Under the pieces are notes generated by a model. That model worked only from the letters and a program-made list of their open reading frames with translations. It had not been told where the DNA came from and did not search any database. The position numbers and the translations under genes are program-made. A stretch of 64,000 nucleotides of DNA from Cacajao melanocephalus (lineage: Eukaryota > Chordata > Mammalia > Primates > Pitheciidae), in NCBI GenBank assembly GCA_963573385.1, contig CAUYLG010026807.1, positions 62,001-126,000 on the forward strand, read 5' to 3'. Positions 51,001 through 63,870 of this stretch are shown here, piece after piece (within the stretch, counting starts at the first letter, position 1; every line of letters begins with the position of its first letter).

Positions 51001-51129
51001 CTATGTCATGCGGCCTCTGAAGGCACAAGTGGAAGAGAGCGGCTTTGCCCTATGCCAGGAGGACTGTGTTTCTGGGGTACAGGAGGATGGCCTCGCAGAT
51101 CTGTAGTACATCTAAGGGACTCTCAGTTA

Positions 51130-51255
51130 AAGAGAAGGACCAGGCAGCTTCTATTATTACCCCATCTCATGAATGAGGAATTTTAGGCACAGAGAGGTTA
51201 AGACACCTAACCTCTTAACACCCCTGCAAGTGGCAGAGGGAGCTGGGATGCCATG
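51130..51255 (-). mobile_element. MIR fragment (copy 2 of a local pair)
   Basis: ttctattattaccccatctc ... gcacagagaggttaagacac; near-duplicate of 50453-50515. Confidence 0.75.
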
Positions 51256-52534
51256 GGGGAGAAGGTGGCAACTTAGACCCGGGCTGGAAGCTGAGTGTGT
51301 TGGCTTCCCCACCCCATCCATCTCACCTCTGGGACACCCACAGGGATGCCTCTCCTCGCCAGGAAGTTTCCTTCCTTTGTCCTCCAGACCCTGTACCCCA
51401 ACCTATGCCTTTCTGCCCATGCCCCTAAGTCAGTAAGCAGCCATGATGGTGCCCAGGTGGGGCTGGAGGCAGAAGGCAGAGGCAGCTGCAGGGATGTCAC
51501 AGTCACTCAGCTGGGTGGTGACTCAGGGAGACACGGGGAGGAGGACAGGTGACTTCATGCCTGTGTTAAAAAGGTAAAATAGGAAGTAAAAAAAGGATAT
51601 AATGCTATTAAATGAAATTATCTTGATTCTAAAAAGAATAAAAGAAAAAAACCTAAAATTATACCACATTATTTTAATAGTCCTTGACATTTTTTTCTGT
51701 TTGAAAAGCTATTTAATATGAACATGTATTGCTGTTTCTAATTAGAAAAAGATCATATATTAAAAGGAAGGCTTGAGACTGACAGGCATCCATGTAACCA
51801 GCTTTCCTCCTGCATCAGATCCCTCTTCCCTTCCTCAAATGCCCTCATTCTGATCAGCTCCCACTCAGACTTGTTGATGGGGAGGAGAAGATGGAGGGAC
51901 TGAGCACTCACGGTGACATGCAGCCCAGTGGTTCCTGTGCAGCTTGCCTTCTCAGAAAGAAGAGCCAAAGTCTGAATCCGACGCCACCTCCTCTCCCTCC
52001 CCTGTCAGGGCCCAGCTGGGCCACGTGCAGGCAAATCAAGACTTGACCTTGCACCATGGAGGCCAAGGTGGCCACCAGGTTCCTGGGTGTCTGCCTAGAA
52101 GCCAGAGGCACCCCCCACCCCGCCCTGCCCACCTCAGGTCAGTGGCTCCCCCTGACAGCGGTGGTACTGTGCTGACTACTGCATCAACTCCCAGGGGCAG
52201 TGATCAGGAAGGGGCCTTGGAGGCATCCCTGGCACAGCTCTCACTGGGACAGGCACCTCCCCACCCCCATCTCAATGGATCAGTGGAAGATGGTGGCCAC
52301 TGAGGCCCCTCTAGTCACTTTTGGGGGTGGTCTAAACCTAGACTCCCATGGGGAAGGGAACAAAAGAGAAATGGGAGCCTCCAGGAGGTGGGGGATGGGG
52401 TCCTGAACAGGCCTGGCCTCTGGACCCCTTCTGAGCCTGATGGAGGGCCTGCATGCGCTCTCCTCCGTGTGACAAAGTATGTTTACAAAGTCGTCATCTC
52501 ACCTGGCCCCACCTGTGACAGTCCTGCCACAGGA

Positions 52535-52690
52535 GAGGTAGCCATTGTCCCCATTTACAAACGAGGATGCTGAGGTCCAGAGTGTGTAGCCTGCCCAGGG
52601 TCACGCAGCTAGCAGTGGTGCAGTGAGAGTGGAGATCTAAAGCCAAGGCCTGAGCTTCTGCACAACTCCCTGCTCCTTCTGACAACTGAG
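52535..52690 (-). mobile_element. MIR
   Basis: ttgtccccatttacaaacga ... ccagggtcacgcagctagca. Confidence 0.8.
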
Positions 52691-53129
52691 CTCTCAGCTC
52701 CTGGCTCACTGCAGGGCAGAGGCTGGGACTAAGGGAGGCCCTCTTGGCCCTAGGAGCCCCTCCAGTCTCACCTCCCCCAGTTCCCCATGAGGAGTCTCAG
52801 CTCCAGCAGATGGAAGGCATCTTGCCCATCAAAGGCCTTGGTTGTCTCTGCCCCCTCTGTTCCTCCCCTCTGTGAGCACCTTGATCCTTCCCCAGCAGGA
52901 ATGCTCCATTGGCAAGGCCCAGTTCAACTCTGCTTCCTCCAGGCAGCCTTCTGAGTACACTCCCAGGTCTCAGCAATCTCCCTTCCATCCTACTGTTCTC
53001 ACAGATTCTTTCCTGAGTTCTCTACCGGGGTAGGGTTTGCTAAAGACAATGAGATGTGTTCCTCCCCTCCTCCAGCTCTTTCCAGAAGAGGAACGAGAAA
53101 GGCCTTGGCTGAAAGGCAGTGATAACGCA

Positions 53130-53225
53130 GTATGAGAAGGGCTCGCAGATGCACCGAATCCAATCTGTAGTGCTTGGCGGGGGGCGGGGCGGGAGGGGCG
53201 CCTCCTGGACTCGGCTATGATGGAA
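53130..53225. promoter_or_regulatory. GC-box-rich patch with CCAAT motif (candidate)
   Basis: ggcggggggcggggcgggag supplies overlapping Sp1-type GC boxes about 10 bp from an atccaatctg CCAAT-like motif. It is the densest GC-box cluster 5' of the coding region. Promoter activity is inference only. Confidence 0.25.
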
Positions 53226-53269
53226 TCAGCTAGAAGGGCTTTCTTCACTCTCCTTAACTTGGCCAGCAG

Positions 53270-53510
53270 GCCTGAGTGTGCAGCCCTGTCTAGTGTTCTG
53301 GCTTCATCATGTCAGACTTCCCTCTCATTTCCATCTCCAGTCTCCTAGGTCATCCCTCAGTTTCTGGAATATGCCCATCCCTCCTGCCACAGGGCCTTTG
53401 TATATGCCAGCCCCATCCCCTGGAAAGTTCCCCCTCCCATTACTTGACTCATTCTCCCCCTGGTTAATCTCAGCTCAATTTTTGCTTCCTTGGGGAAAAT
53501 TTCTAGGCTG
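53270..53510 (+). mobile_element. L2 fragment
   Basis: tcctgccacagggcctttgt ... cagctcaatttttgcttcct is typical of the L2 3' region. Confidence 0.65.
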
Positions 53511-53577
53511 GGTCCAGCCCACCAAGTCCCACGCCTCAGAGCATCTTGGGAGGCAGACATCGCGTACGCAGTAAATG

Positions 53578-53945
53578 TGGATTTCTAGTACTAGATTCTC
53601 CGGGTCCAAGTTCTGCCTCTGCTATTTACTTTGCTTGTTTTTTTATTTTTTGAAATGGAGTTTCACTCTGTCACCCAGGCTGGAGTGCAGTGGCGCCATC
53701 TCAGCTTACTGCAACCTCTGCCTCTGGGTTCAAGTGATTCTCCTGCTTCGCCTCTGCTATTGACTAGCCCCGTGTCTTTGGGCAAGCTTCTCAACCTCTG
53801 TGCCTCAATTTCCTTATCTGTAAAATGGAGATGTTAATTGCAGCTACTTTATTGGGTGGATGTGAAGATTAAGAGAGCCAGCTCACACGAAACATTAGAG
53901 CAGTGCCTAGCACATTGCAATGGCTCCATAAAGTTAAGTATAATT
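53578..53945 (+). mobile_element. MIR interrupted by truncated Alu
   Basis: Left part ctagattctccgggtccaag, then after the Alu gtgtctttgggcaagcttct ... ccttatctgtaaaatggaga ... gcagtgcctagcacattgca. Confidence 0.85.
53630..53748 (-). mobile_element. 5'-truncated Alu inside a MIR
   Basis: Only the 3' part of an Alu (tttttgaaatggagtttcac to gattctcctgctt). A gcctctgctatt(t/g)act target-site duplication at about 53615 and 53749 shows a true truncated insertion. Confidence 0.88.
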
Positions 53946-54544
53946 TTCCTTGTTGTACCTAGTACATTTGATGTTGTTTATGGGATGACGTAGCAGATGG
54001 CTGACGCCCCACCTCCCCGGGAAGAGAAGCTCCTTGACAACAGAGCCCTTGGCTGTGTTTGCTGATTAGTTCCTCTGCCGTGCTGGATAGGGTTGAGCGC
54101 TTTACAAATATTTGCAGAAGAAAGGAAAGATTGGCAGTGGGTTGGGGTAGGACTCATGTGGCCCCCACGATATCAAACCCAGAGTGTTTTGGCTGGAGGA
54201 GATCTTACAAAACATGTAACTTAAGCCCTCCTTCCACGGAGGAGCAAAGGGAGATGCTGGTGAGCATTTTTCTGGGCTTCCAGCCTCATGGGGGCTGGGC
54301 AGCCCCCTGCCCACCTCTGTCTCCCCCTAGGGCTTTGCTCAAAGCCTATCATGGTAAAATCTCAGACTGAGGCATCTGTTTCTGTTTTGATTTAGAAAAA
54401 AAAATGTGGCGCATCTCATATTTGAGTGTTGTGGAGCAAATGCATTCACCACAACTGGGTAGAGCTGCAGGATGCAGTTTGACCCTGAGTTATTGCTGCA
54501 ATTCTTGTCTCCGTGGTAACAAGTCCCCACTAAGTCTTCAGCTA

Positions 54545-54900
54545 GCAAGGCTGGGCAATGGCTCAGCTCAGCCCCTGGGCTAAGATGCAGGCAGGCAGGC
54601 AGGCTGGTTCTCCCTCCAGCCTCTCCCCGGACTGCTTCCTCCGCAGGAGTCTAGAGGGCACAGGAAGGAGGAGGGGGAGGGGAAGCAGCCATAGGGATGC
54701 AGCAGCAGAGGCCCTGACCCCAGAGTCAGCTCTAGCTAGAGCTGGGGTGAAGGCTGCCAGTGGGGAGGTGCCCACCAGCAGAAGCAGCCAGGCAGAACGC
54801 TGTTGGGACCATCACACCCCACCTCCTGCTGCTGCCAGGGTGAGCTCTGATCAACCAACGCTCTGCAGCCAGGAGGCTGAGCCGCAGTCCCACTCAGATC
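54545..54900. promoter_or_regulatory. unique GC-rich patch 5' of TMEM63C (candidate)
   Basis: Repeat-free, GC-rich sequence of about 350 bp (gcaggcaggcaggcaggctg ... ggagggggaggggaagcagc ... tagctagagctgggg). It could be a first-exon or enhancer region, but I see no decisive signal. Confidence 0.2.
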
Positions 54901-55221
54901 CAACCAGCTGTTAACAATTTTTTACTGTCTACACAGAGCCAGCCTTCACTGAACACCTGCTCTAGGCCAGCCCCAAGCTAGGCGCTGGAGAGGCAGGATC
55001 CGTAACATATGGCCCGTCCTCAGCGAGCACACAGTTGGGTGGGAGAGACCCAAACGGTGTGAAAGTAGCCAGAATAAAGGGCAAAGGGTGCACAGTCAGG
55101 CAGGAAAAGCAAAATGCAGATGGGACATGGAGAACGCTGCCTCCTGCGTGTCTCTACTTCCTCTAGAAGGACGCACGAGAAACTGTTGCCAGTGCTTGCC
55201 TTCTGGGCAGGGATTAGGTGA

Positions 55222-55555
<334 letters not shown>

Positions 55556-55829
55556 TCTGCATTACTTTTTGAATTTTGTACTATATGCATACCTAACCGT
55601 TTCAAGCAAAACAAAACAACAAAACAGAACTGAAAATAGGCACCGTTGGATAAGTGTTGTAATAAGGGTGCAAGCTTCTCAGTGCAGGACACCCAGAGAG
55701 GAGGAGTGGAGAGTTCTGATACTGGGGGACTCTCTCTCCTCTCAGGAGCTCAGAGTTCAAGCTGTCAGGTAGGGGTCTGTGTGTGTGTTCCTGCCTGCCT
55801 CTGTAGCTATGTGTTTGGGATGTGTAGAT

Positions 55830-56250
55830 CTACTGGGCTGAACAGTATCCTTCCAACATGCATGTCCATGTGGAACCACAGAACGTGACCTCGTTTGGAA
55901 ACAGGGTGTTTGCAGATGTAATTAGTTAAAATGAGGTCATACATGATGAGGGGGGCCCCTGAATTCAATGACTGGCGTCCTTAGACGAAGGCCATGTGAA
56001 GACGAGGGAGAGACTGGAGTGAGGCAGCTGCAAGCCAAGGAACCAAGGAACGCAGAGAACTGCTGACAACCCCCGCAGCTAGGAAGAGGCAAGTAAGGTC
56101 CTCCCCTCGCTCCTGCAGAGGGAGCACAGCCCTGCCAACACTTGGATTTCAGCCTTCTGACCTCCAGGACTGGAAGAGAACAACTTTCTGTTTCTCAGGA
56201 CCACACAGTTTGTGGTAATTTGTTGCAGAGCCCTAGGAGGCCAATACAGT
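55830..56250 (+). mobile_element. MLT1-like LTR (ERVL-MaLR)
   Basis: cgtttggaaacagggtgttt, gcagatgtaattagttaaaa, ggtgtcctta-like and ccttctgacctccaggactg landmarks, ending ccaatacag. No internal retroviral sequence is visible. Confidence 0.8.
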
Positions 56251-56259
56251 GGGTCTGTG

Positions 56260-56480
56260 CATTGGTGCTTGTGTGTTTTGAGGTGTGTTTGTTAACGTGT
56301 TTGCATGTGTGTGTGTGTATCTGAGTGTGTTTTGAGGGGCATTTGGTTGTGCTTGGTAATGTGTGATTATAATTTGGGTTTTGGATGCTTGTGTTTTGGG
56401 CTGCATGTGTATTTATGTGTTCATATGTGTACATGTTGAGTTGTGTAGACTTGTGTGTTTGGGGGCTTGTGTGAGCATAT
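56260..56480. repeat. GT-rich low-complexity stretch
   Basis: Degenerate gtgtgttt/tgtgtg sequence with no clear unit, just after the MLT1-like LTR. Confidence 0.7.
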
Positions 56481-56884
56481 GTGTTTTTAGCCAGTGATCT
56501 CTAGGGTCTGCCTCAGCCATATCATTCCAGAAATCTGCCCTGGGGCCCCTGCTGTAGGGGGCACCCAGAAGCGATGCTGGACAGTGGCAGTGGGGATGGA
56601 GTGGACTCTAGGCCAGGTGGGAGCAGCGTCCTGTCTGGTCTAGGGTCACCTGGGAGAGGGCAGGGGCATCTCAGGTGTCCCCATCATACCTGCTCTGCTG
56701 GCACAATGATCTCAACCTCAGGAGTAGGGGTCCAGTAGGAGCCATGTCCTGGGGTCCCAGCCTCGGGGCCTTCTTGGAAGCCTTCAGCAGAGAAGAGACC
56801 CTCTGCCCAGACACATTCTACCTCCTCTCCTCTTTGGTTTTAGTTTATGGGAAAGTGAATGCACACCCTTGAAACATAACAGCA

Positions 56885-57075
56885 ATGGGTCTCACACTTT
56901 TGTGGGTCAGAATCAGCAGCAGGGCTTGTTACACCACAGATCACTGGGCCCCGCCCCAGGGTTTCTGTGGCAGCAGGTCTAGGGTAGTGCTGAGAATTTG
57001 CATCTCCAAGTCCCTGAAGGATGCTGATACCGCTGGGTCAGGGACCTCATGCTGGGAATCATTATCCTAGACCAT
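56885..57075 (+). mobile_element. MER5-like DNA transposon remnant
   Basis: atcactgggccccgccccag ... gagaatttgcatctccaagt ... ggatgctgatacc follow the MER5A/B (hAT-Charlie) order. Confidence 0.75.
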
Positions 57076-57079
57076 AGGA

Positions 57080-59200
57080 GAGGGAGGCTCCCCTTCAGCC
57101 CCCTCATTCGACCCCCAGACTTTAGTGTGGGAAGCCTCGTGTTTCAGGACAGGCCCTGGAAAAGGTAGGCTCAAGCTGATTCTTTCAGTCTCACTGTCTC
57201 TCCCGTCATTCACAAAATCATTTCTTCAGCAAATTACGGTCCAGACTGTTCTCTGAACTTGAGGTGCCTACGGGCTAGACACAAGGCTCTAGTGGGTACA
57301 CAGACCCCTAAGGAGACCATGACAAGATCGCATAGCTGTACTCTGAAGCTCTCTTCAAGGAGTATTGGAAGCACAGAGGAGGAGCTCCTGCCCCAGCCCT
57401 GGAGAATCCAGAAGGGCTGCCTGGAGGAGGTGCCAGACAAGGGAACTCTTCACAGATGGATAGTTTGTTTGTTGCTGTAGACATGACCACAAAACATTTC
57501 CCACTTGGTTTTCTATCTGCTACCTTGCTCTCAGCCAGCCTATTGGGAACATTTTATGAACCCTTTATTAAACTGTTATTGAAAAAAAAAGACAAGACAA
57601 ACAGCGCTAGATCACTTTAACTGAGCACTTACTACCTGCCAGGGGCTGTGCTAAGACTCTGGAAGCACAAGAGTACCTGTGTCCTCACATCACCATCAAG
57701 ATGGGAACTATTGTCCTTGAGTGAGATTTGAGCCTAGTCAGTTGGCCTCAAGGCATCACATTCCCAGCCTAAGGGCACATGGGCCTCCTGCCATGAAGAG
57801 GACAGGGCAGAACATTCCAGAAGGAGACCTCGGCCTGCACAAAAGCTGAGAGGGAGACGGTGGGAGGTCGGGGGAGCAGGACAAGATGTGGGCCTACTTC
57901 AGGTCCCCTGGATGGAAATGCACCACCCCTTCGGGACAGCAGAGCCAGGAGAGGAGCCAGGTTGAAGCCTGTTTCTAGGCTCTGGCCCCATCTGTCTAAA
58001 TAGGGCCGAAGCCATGTTGGCTGCCTCGTGGGCTCTCTGAGCCCAGCTGCTCCAGTGACGGGTGAGAGCCAGATGGCAGAGGCTGTGGGTCTGGCTGACA
58101 GGCCTAGGGGGCACGTGGGGCCTGAGAATCCCTGTTGCCATAGTGGGAGCTCTCTAGTCACAGGTTTTCTTGTGATGAAGGTTAGCCCTGCAGGGAGGCT
58201 GTGCCGAGGGGCTGAGGGGTGATGGCTGGCACAACCTCCACGACTCATGGTGGCCCCACATCTTAGCTCCCTGGCAGTCTCCGTGTGGCTCTGGGGATCA
58301 CCAGAGCCTCCTCAACTAGAGCACAAGCCCCAGGCCAGGAGCCAGCCTCTTCTGACCTTGCTCCTTGGGTAAGGGATCACCAAAGCCACACTGGTCCAGA
58401 CTGAATGAAGACTTGAATGGTGACCTGAAGCCACGTGATAGAACCAGAGAAAATGAGCTGCAGCAAGAGGTATTTTAGTTAGACACAAGGAAGCACTGGC
58501 CTGGGAGACTGAAGGGAGTACAAGCTATTTCTGGGGAAACAGAGGGATCCCTCCTTCTGTCGGTGACAATCTGCATCTCTGAAAAAAGTACAGTGCGAAC
58601 TTCTCTCTCCTCTTCCTTCACTAGCTCCTCCATCATCTCTCACCTACATTTTAGTTTTATCTGTCCTTTCCTGCCTGCCTCCACTTCTGCCTTTGTTGTC
58701 TGAGTGGGCCTGGCTTGTCACAGTGTCACTGGGAGTCTTTGAGTGGGGACACAATGTAACCAGTGTTCGCTGAGTCCCAGACCTGCTGGAGGTGAAGGAG
58801 CCCACACCCTGCCAGAGCACTTCCAGCCAGATAGAGAGACCAGACAGTAAAACCAGTGCCTACACCCAAGGCAGAGTAAGAGCCACATGCTGAGAAAGGA
58901 ACAAGCCAAGTTGTGGGGCTCAGAGACCACAGCCCCAGGGGTCAGGGAAGGCCTCAGAGAGGTGGCATTTGGAGAGTGGGTGGATTTCCATACTGACAGA
59001 AAACAGTGGGAACCAGGACAGTCTGGGCAGAGACAAATGAGAGGAAGAGGGAAACAGAGTGTGGACTATTCCAGAAACGCAAGAAGACTAGCTTGGCTGA
59101 AGAGGTGGGGTGAGAAGGGTCTGGTGAGATTAACAGATCATGAGGCCCTGAATCTCGGTTGAATGAATTTGCACTTGATTGTAGACAGTGAGGAGCTACT
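57080..59200. other. 5' flanking region, no gene seen
   Basis: Unique sequence and L2-like text (58730-59220). Open frames on either strand carry no recognisable domain. Confidence 0.45.
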
Positions 59201-59369
59201 GAAGGTTTTGGAGGAAGAGGATGACATTTTCTGGGCTGGGACTAGAAGAGCATCTAGATTTTGCTCCTATTCTAGGATCTCATGAAAGGTACTTGGCCTT
59301 GATTCTGAGACCCTGGGCCTCTCAGGAATCCCCAAGGGGAGCAAACAATCTGTGTGTCTCAAATGTTGC

Positions 59370-59615
59370 CTTTCCAGTGAGGTCTGTCCTGACCATCCAA
59401 TTAAATAACGTAGCTCCTCTGGCACTCCTGACTCCGCAGCCTTTCCTTCTCTGTGTTTCCCCCCACTGCCATTGCATTAATCTCCTTCTAACATACTTCA
59501 TCCATAGTTTATTATGTTTATTATCTGCCCCATTTGAATAAAAGCCCCCTAAGGGTAGGGTTGTGTTTGTTTTACTTGCTGCTGCCTGGAATCCCAATAG
59601 ATTCATTCATTGGTC
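59370..59615 (+). mobile_element. L2 3' end
   Basis: agtgaggtctgtcctgacca ... ttgaataaaagccccctaag ... gattcattcattgg, the characteristic L2 3' terminus. Confidence 0.75.
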
Positions 59616-59639
59616 AAGTGGACAAAGAGAAAAATACCG

Positions 59640-59993
<354 letters not shown>

Positions 59994-60269
59994 CTAGTGG
60001 AAGAATTTCTGAGAAAAGCATGCAGAGCTGTGCTGCTTCCCTCCCGTACTTCCCACCCTCGCCAGGACTCTGGAAACATTTGAACTGTTTCCTGCTCCTG
60101 CCAAAAACCACCACTGTTTTCCTTTATCTCAGAGCGGAGGTCAGGTGAGGAAAATTTCACCTAAGGAAAGCTACAAGTTTGCAGGACTGAAACAGCTTCA
60201 CCGAGCAGTCTGGAGAATAAGTAAGATGGTCTGATCAGAATCGCTGCAAATTCCAAGTGCCCACTCCAC

Positions 60270-60440
60270 ACATGCAGTGGCTCTGGGCATTTTGCTCCAT
60301 TTTGCCCTTACCCCAACTCTATGAAGTGGGTGTTATTCTCTTCATTTTACAGATGGGAAAATACATAAATTCATTGATGCGGCAGAGTTCTCTCCGCCAG
60401 ATGAGGAGCCTGGTCTCAAACGCTGTTCTGTCCTGTGCCC
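60270..60440 (-). mobile_element. MIR fragment
   Basis: tcttcattttacagatggga preceded by a reverse-MIR-like ccaactctatgaagtgggtg. Confidence 0.7.
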
Positions 60441-61194
60441 CAGGGCTTGTTCCTCCATAGTGTGTGGCCTCTCTTCCACCAGAGGAGCAGGTGAGATGCA
60501 GGACGGAGCTAGCTGAGTTCTCTGTCCAAGATGCCAGATCATGGGTAGTCTCTGCTGGCCGCAGGCTTCCCGCCTGAGCCATGGGAGCCAAAGTTTTGGC
60601 CACGGCCTCGTGATGAATGAGGACAATGATGTCATGTCTGCTGCCTGGCCTGAACTCATCAGAGAGTACACATTATAAACGTGGTCACTGCCTGTCTGGG
60701 CAATGGCCAGGCGTCCTCGCTTGACTCTGATGTGTACCAAGGCTGGAGCCCAAAATAGGGCTTGCTGCATTTGCAGGCCCAGTGGATCCAAGGGAAACCA
60801 CCCCTAGCCTTGCGTGCAGGCCCAGAGCCCATATCCAGGTCTGCTCTTGACCAGGCTATGGTCGGGGAGGCAGAAGAGTTTGGATCAAACCCCCAGAGAT
60901 GGGCTGTGGGTGACTGCACTGCACTTCCATTCCTTAGGGACTCAGTTCACCCACCCTGAGGGTGGAAACCCTCACCCAGCAAACATTACTGATTCCTTAT
61001 TACATGCAAGGTAAACAGTATTTGTCTCTGCCTTCAAGCCCTTCAAGTGAAGTTAGAGCACAGTCATTAACTAGGCAATGGGGAGCCATGGATGGTTGTA
61101 GCGCCAGGGAATTGGATGACTGCACTGTGCCTTAGGGAGGCTGATCTGGCAGCAGACTGTGGCTGGGAGAGAACAGACTTTTGCAATGAGCAGA

Positions 61195-61400
61195 TCAAAT
61201 GTGTTAAGCACTTACTGGGTGCTAGATGTTGTTTCAAGCACATCACAGATATTTCACCCTAGGGTACTATCGTTGACCCCATTGCACAGATGAAGAGACA
61301 GAAATACATATTGATGACAAGGCCAGTAGGTAGTTGAGCTGGGATGTGAACCCATCTGGCTCCACCACTGCGTCTCCCAGTAATCTTGAACAAGAGTCTG
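61195..61400 (-). mobile_element. MIR
   Basis: taagcacttactgggtgcta ... cccattgcacagatgaagag ... gagctgggatgtgaaccca. Confidence 0.8.
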
Positions 61401-63120
61401 GCATAGGGCTGGGGCTGTGGGGACGGCCAGAGGAAAAGAAGTAAAACACTACCTGTGGCTAAGGCTCCCTGCCCTGGAGGAGTCTCCCAATGAAGAACCA
61501 GGAAATTATAAAGAACTGTATCTAAGATTACTTTTATCAATAACAGCAACAATCACACTGTTCCTGGCCAGCAGCCCATGCAGGATAACATCTTAGAGAT
61601 TTGAGACACTCTCAAAGAGGGAAATCTTATCACAGTTAGAGCTTCCTCTGGAAAGTTTCCTGGACTCTCTCATCCTTCCTCAAAGATTTATTTGTTAATG
61701 TATTTACTTAAATAGGGAAGAAAGCCTCACTTATGCTAACCTAGCTTTAATACCTTCTGGCTTGGGATGTCCAGCCACTCTCAATGTCTCTTTTGCAAAG
61801 GGGGAGGAATTGCTGGGAAGGTGGAAAATGAGGAACAGGAGCCTGGGGCACAGGCTGGGCGGGGGCAAGGGGAAGCTGCTGAGCCCAGGAAGGGCTGTCC
61901 AAAGCTAAAGGGGTTCCCGTGCTTTTTTGACAAGATTACACCTGATTCCTCTGAGATGTTCAACCACAACATTGGAAAGTACACTGCTGATATAAGTAAT
62001 GCTGGAGAAGTAAAAAGAGATTGCTGTTGGATTCTACCACTAAGATCCCTAGCTCTAGCAGTCTACGAAGATACCCTCTGTCTTAATCCTTTCCTAGAGG
62101 AAAAAGTGTCAAGAGTTAGGGAACTCCTGGAAGAGCCATGTCTGGCCGGATTCTGGGCTTGCTCCACTGCAGAAGTTCATTGACACAGTGTTAGCGAGAG
62201 TCAGCTGGGCGAGAACCACCAGGGGGCCCAGCCAGCAGCTCAGCCCCGGGAGCATTTCTAGGGTGCAGAGGACATCCTAACCAAAGCCAGAGCGTCTTCT
62301 GCTCCTTCCCAGGCCTCGTGAGCAGGGTCATCTGGGACAGTACTCTTCGGAAGGGGGTTGGGCTGTACCTGCCTCCTTCCTGGCGGGTTGTGGGTTTAGG
62401 AAATTTTAGGGAGGGCCTTTGCCCAAGTGCTGGCTGGAGAGCTGCAGGCCATGGGATGGCTGGGGTGGCCACGTTTCCCAGGCTCAAGGTGGGGAGCTGG
62501 AACTAGGGCTTAGCCATGATGGGTGATGGGATGATGCCAGGGGCACCTACCTGGAGCAGCAGCTGAGGTTTGGGGCTTAGGCCCCACGTGGCCTCTGGCT
62601 GTTACAGGACCTTCCCTCCTCTCGATCAGTCCCCAGGAGAAGGTGCTTCTGAGTGTCCCAGCTGTGTCTCCACTTGATTCCTGATCCCGAGGGAGGCTCC
62701 TCCAAGACTCTATGGCACAGGTACAAGAGAACCCTCTCAGTGCAGGCAGGCATGCCTCCCAGTCCTCCCTGGCTTCCTTGAAGCTCCTCCCCAAGCCCAA
62801 GCTGGCCAAGCTCCTCCCAGCTCCAACGTGCTTGTCAGTATCTCCCACAAGGCCTGTCTTGGGGAGTTCTGATGAGGTGAGAGGTACCCAGATGCACCCA
62901 CAACCCCTACCCTGCCCCGGCTCCAAATTCAGGCCAGCCAGTGCCCACCCCTGGGGTGGGTGAGCTGGGAGCGACCATTCATCCCAGCTGAGTAGCAGCT
63001 GTGGGGAAAGCACTATACTGGGAGTCCAGGCACCAGCTCTGTCACTTCCCCTGTTGAGCTGGAGCACCCTACTTTCCCTTACTGGTGTGGTTTAGCCTAA
63101 ATGCACAGACAACGCCAGCA
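61400..63120. other. far 5' flank, no gene supported
   Basis: Mostly repeat-free. The plus-strand ORF at 61767-62183 (138 codons) has no recognisable domain, Kozak context or neighbouring exon, so it is not called as a gene. Confidence 0.4.
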
Positions 63121-63129
63121 GGGCTGAGC

Positions 63130-63320
63130 TGGGGGAGGCCAAAGGGGTCATAGACATCACCTATTTCAGAATCATCTGTCAGGGAAGACTTGCTAAAATG
63201 CAGGTGGAAGGGCCCTACCTTGATCCACTGAACTTGAATCTCCGGGCGGGTGTTTGGGAACCTGCATTTTAACAAGTCCCCCACATGGGTGCCTATGAAG
63301 TAAGACTCAGTGCACTGACG
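63130..63320 (-). mobile_element. MER5-like DNA transposon remnant
   Basis: cagaatcatctgtcagggaa ... cctgcattttaacaagtccc; orientation uncertain because the family is short and near-palindromic at its ends. Confidence 0.6.
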
Positions 63321-63647
63321 ACACACTGGAAAAGGGCAGACAAGACCAAGTATAATCTGCATAAAGGAGTCGTCGGTCCCTTTTCTGAAAGCAGCATCAC
63401 AGGTGCCCGATCTCTGCAGCCGGGCTAGCCAGGGAGCCCCGGGAGCTTGCTAAATCCTCCCTAGCTCTCATTTTCCTCATGGGCAAAATAAAGATTGGAG
63501 GTGATCTCTTGGGCCCGTCCACATTTGAAATTATGGATGCAGGAAGAGGTGAACCCACTGAGAAACGAATTTAAAACAAAGTTCAGGGTGAGGCAATTTA
63601 ACTGGTATTCTCCCCCTTATAATTTGCTTCTTCTTAAATATTCCTGT

Positions 63648-63783
63648 TTTGTTTGGTTTTGTTTGAGATGGGGTCTCACTATGTTGTCCAAGCTGGTCTC
63701 CAACACCTGGGCTCAATTTGATCCTCCCGCCTCCGCCTCCTGCGTAGCTGGGATCACAGACACACGCCACCACGCCTGGCTTT
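63648..63783 (-). mobile_element. Alu monomer (FLAM-like)
   Basis: gtttggttttgtttgagatg through ccaccacgcctggc, one arm only. Confidence 0.88.
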
Positions 63784-63870
63784 CAATATGCTCTTTAAAT
63801 TCTGAAAATAACATGCTTAGGAAAAAAAATCAAACGATTCAAAATAATACACAATGAAAATGACATCTCT

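Noticed and set aside
61767..62183. Plus-strand 138-codon ORF in repeat-free DNA
   Set aside because: No recognisable domain, no neighbouring exons and ordinary length for chance. Would need transcript or conservation evidence.
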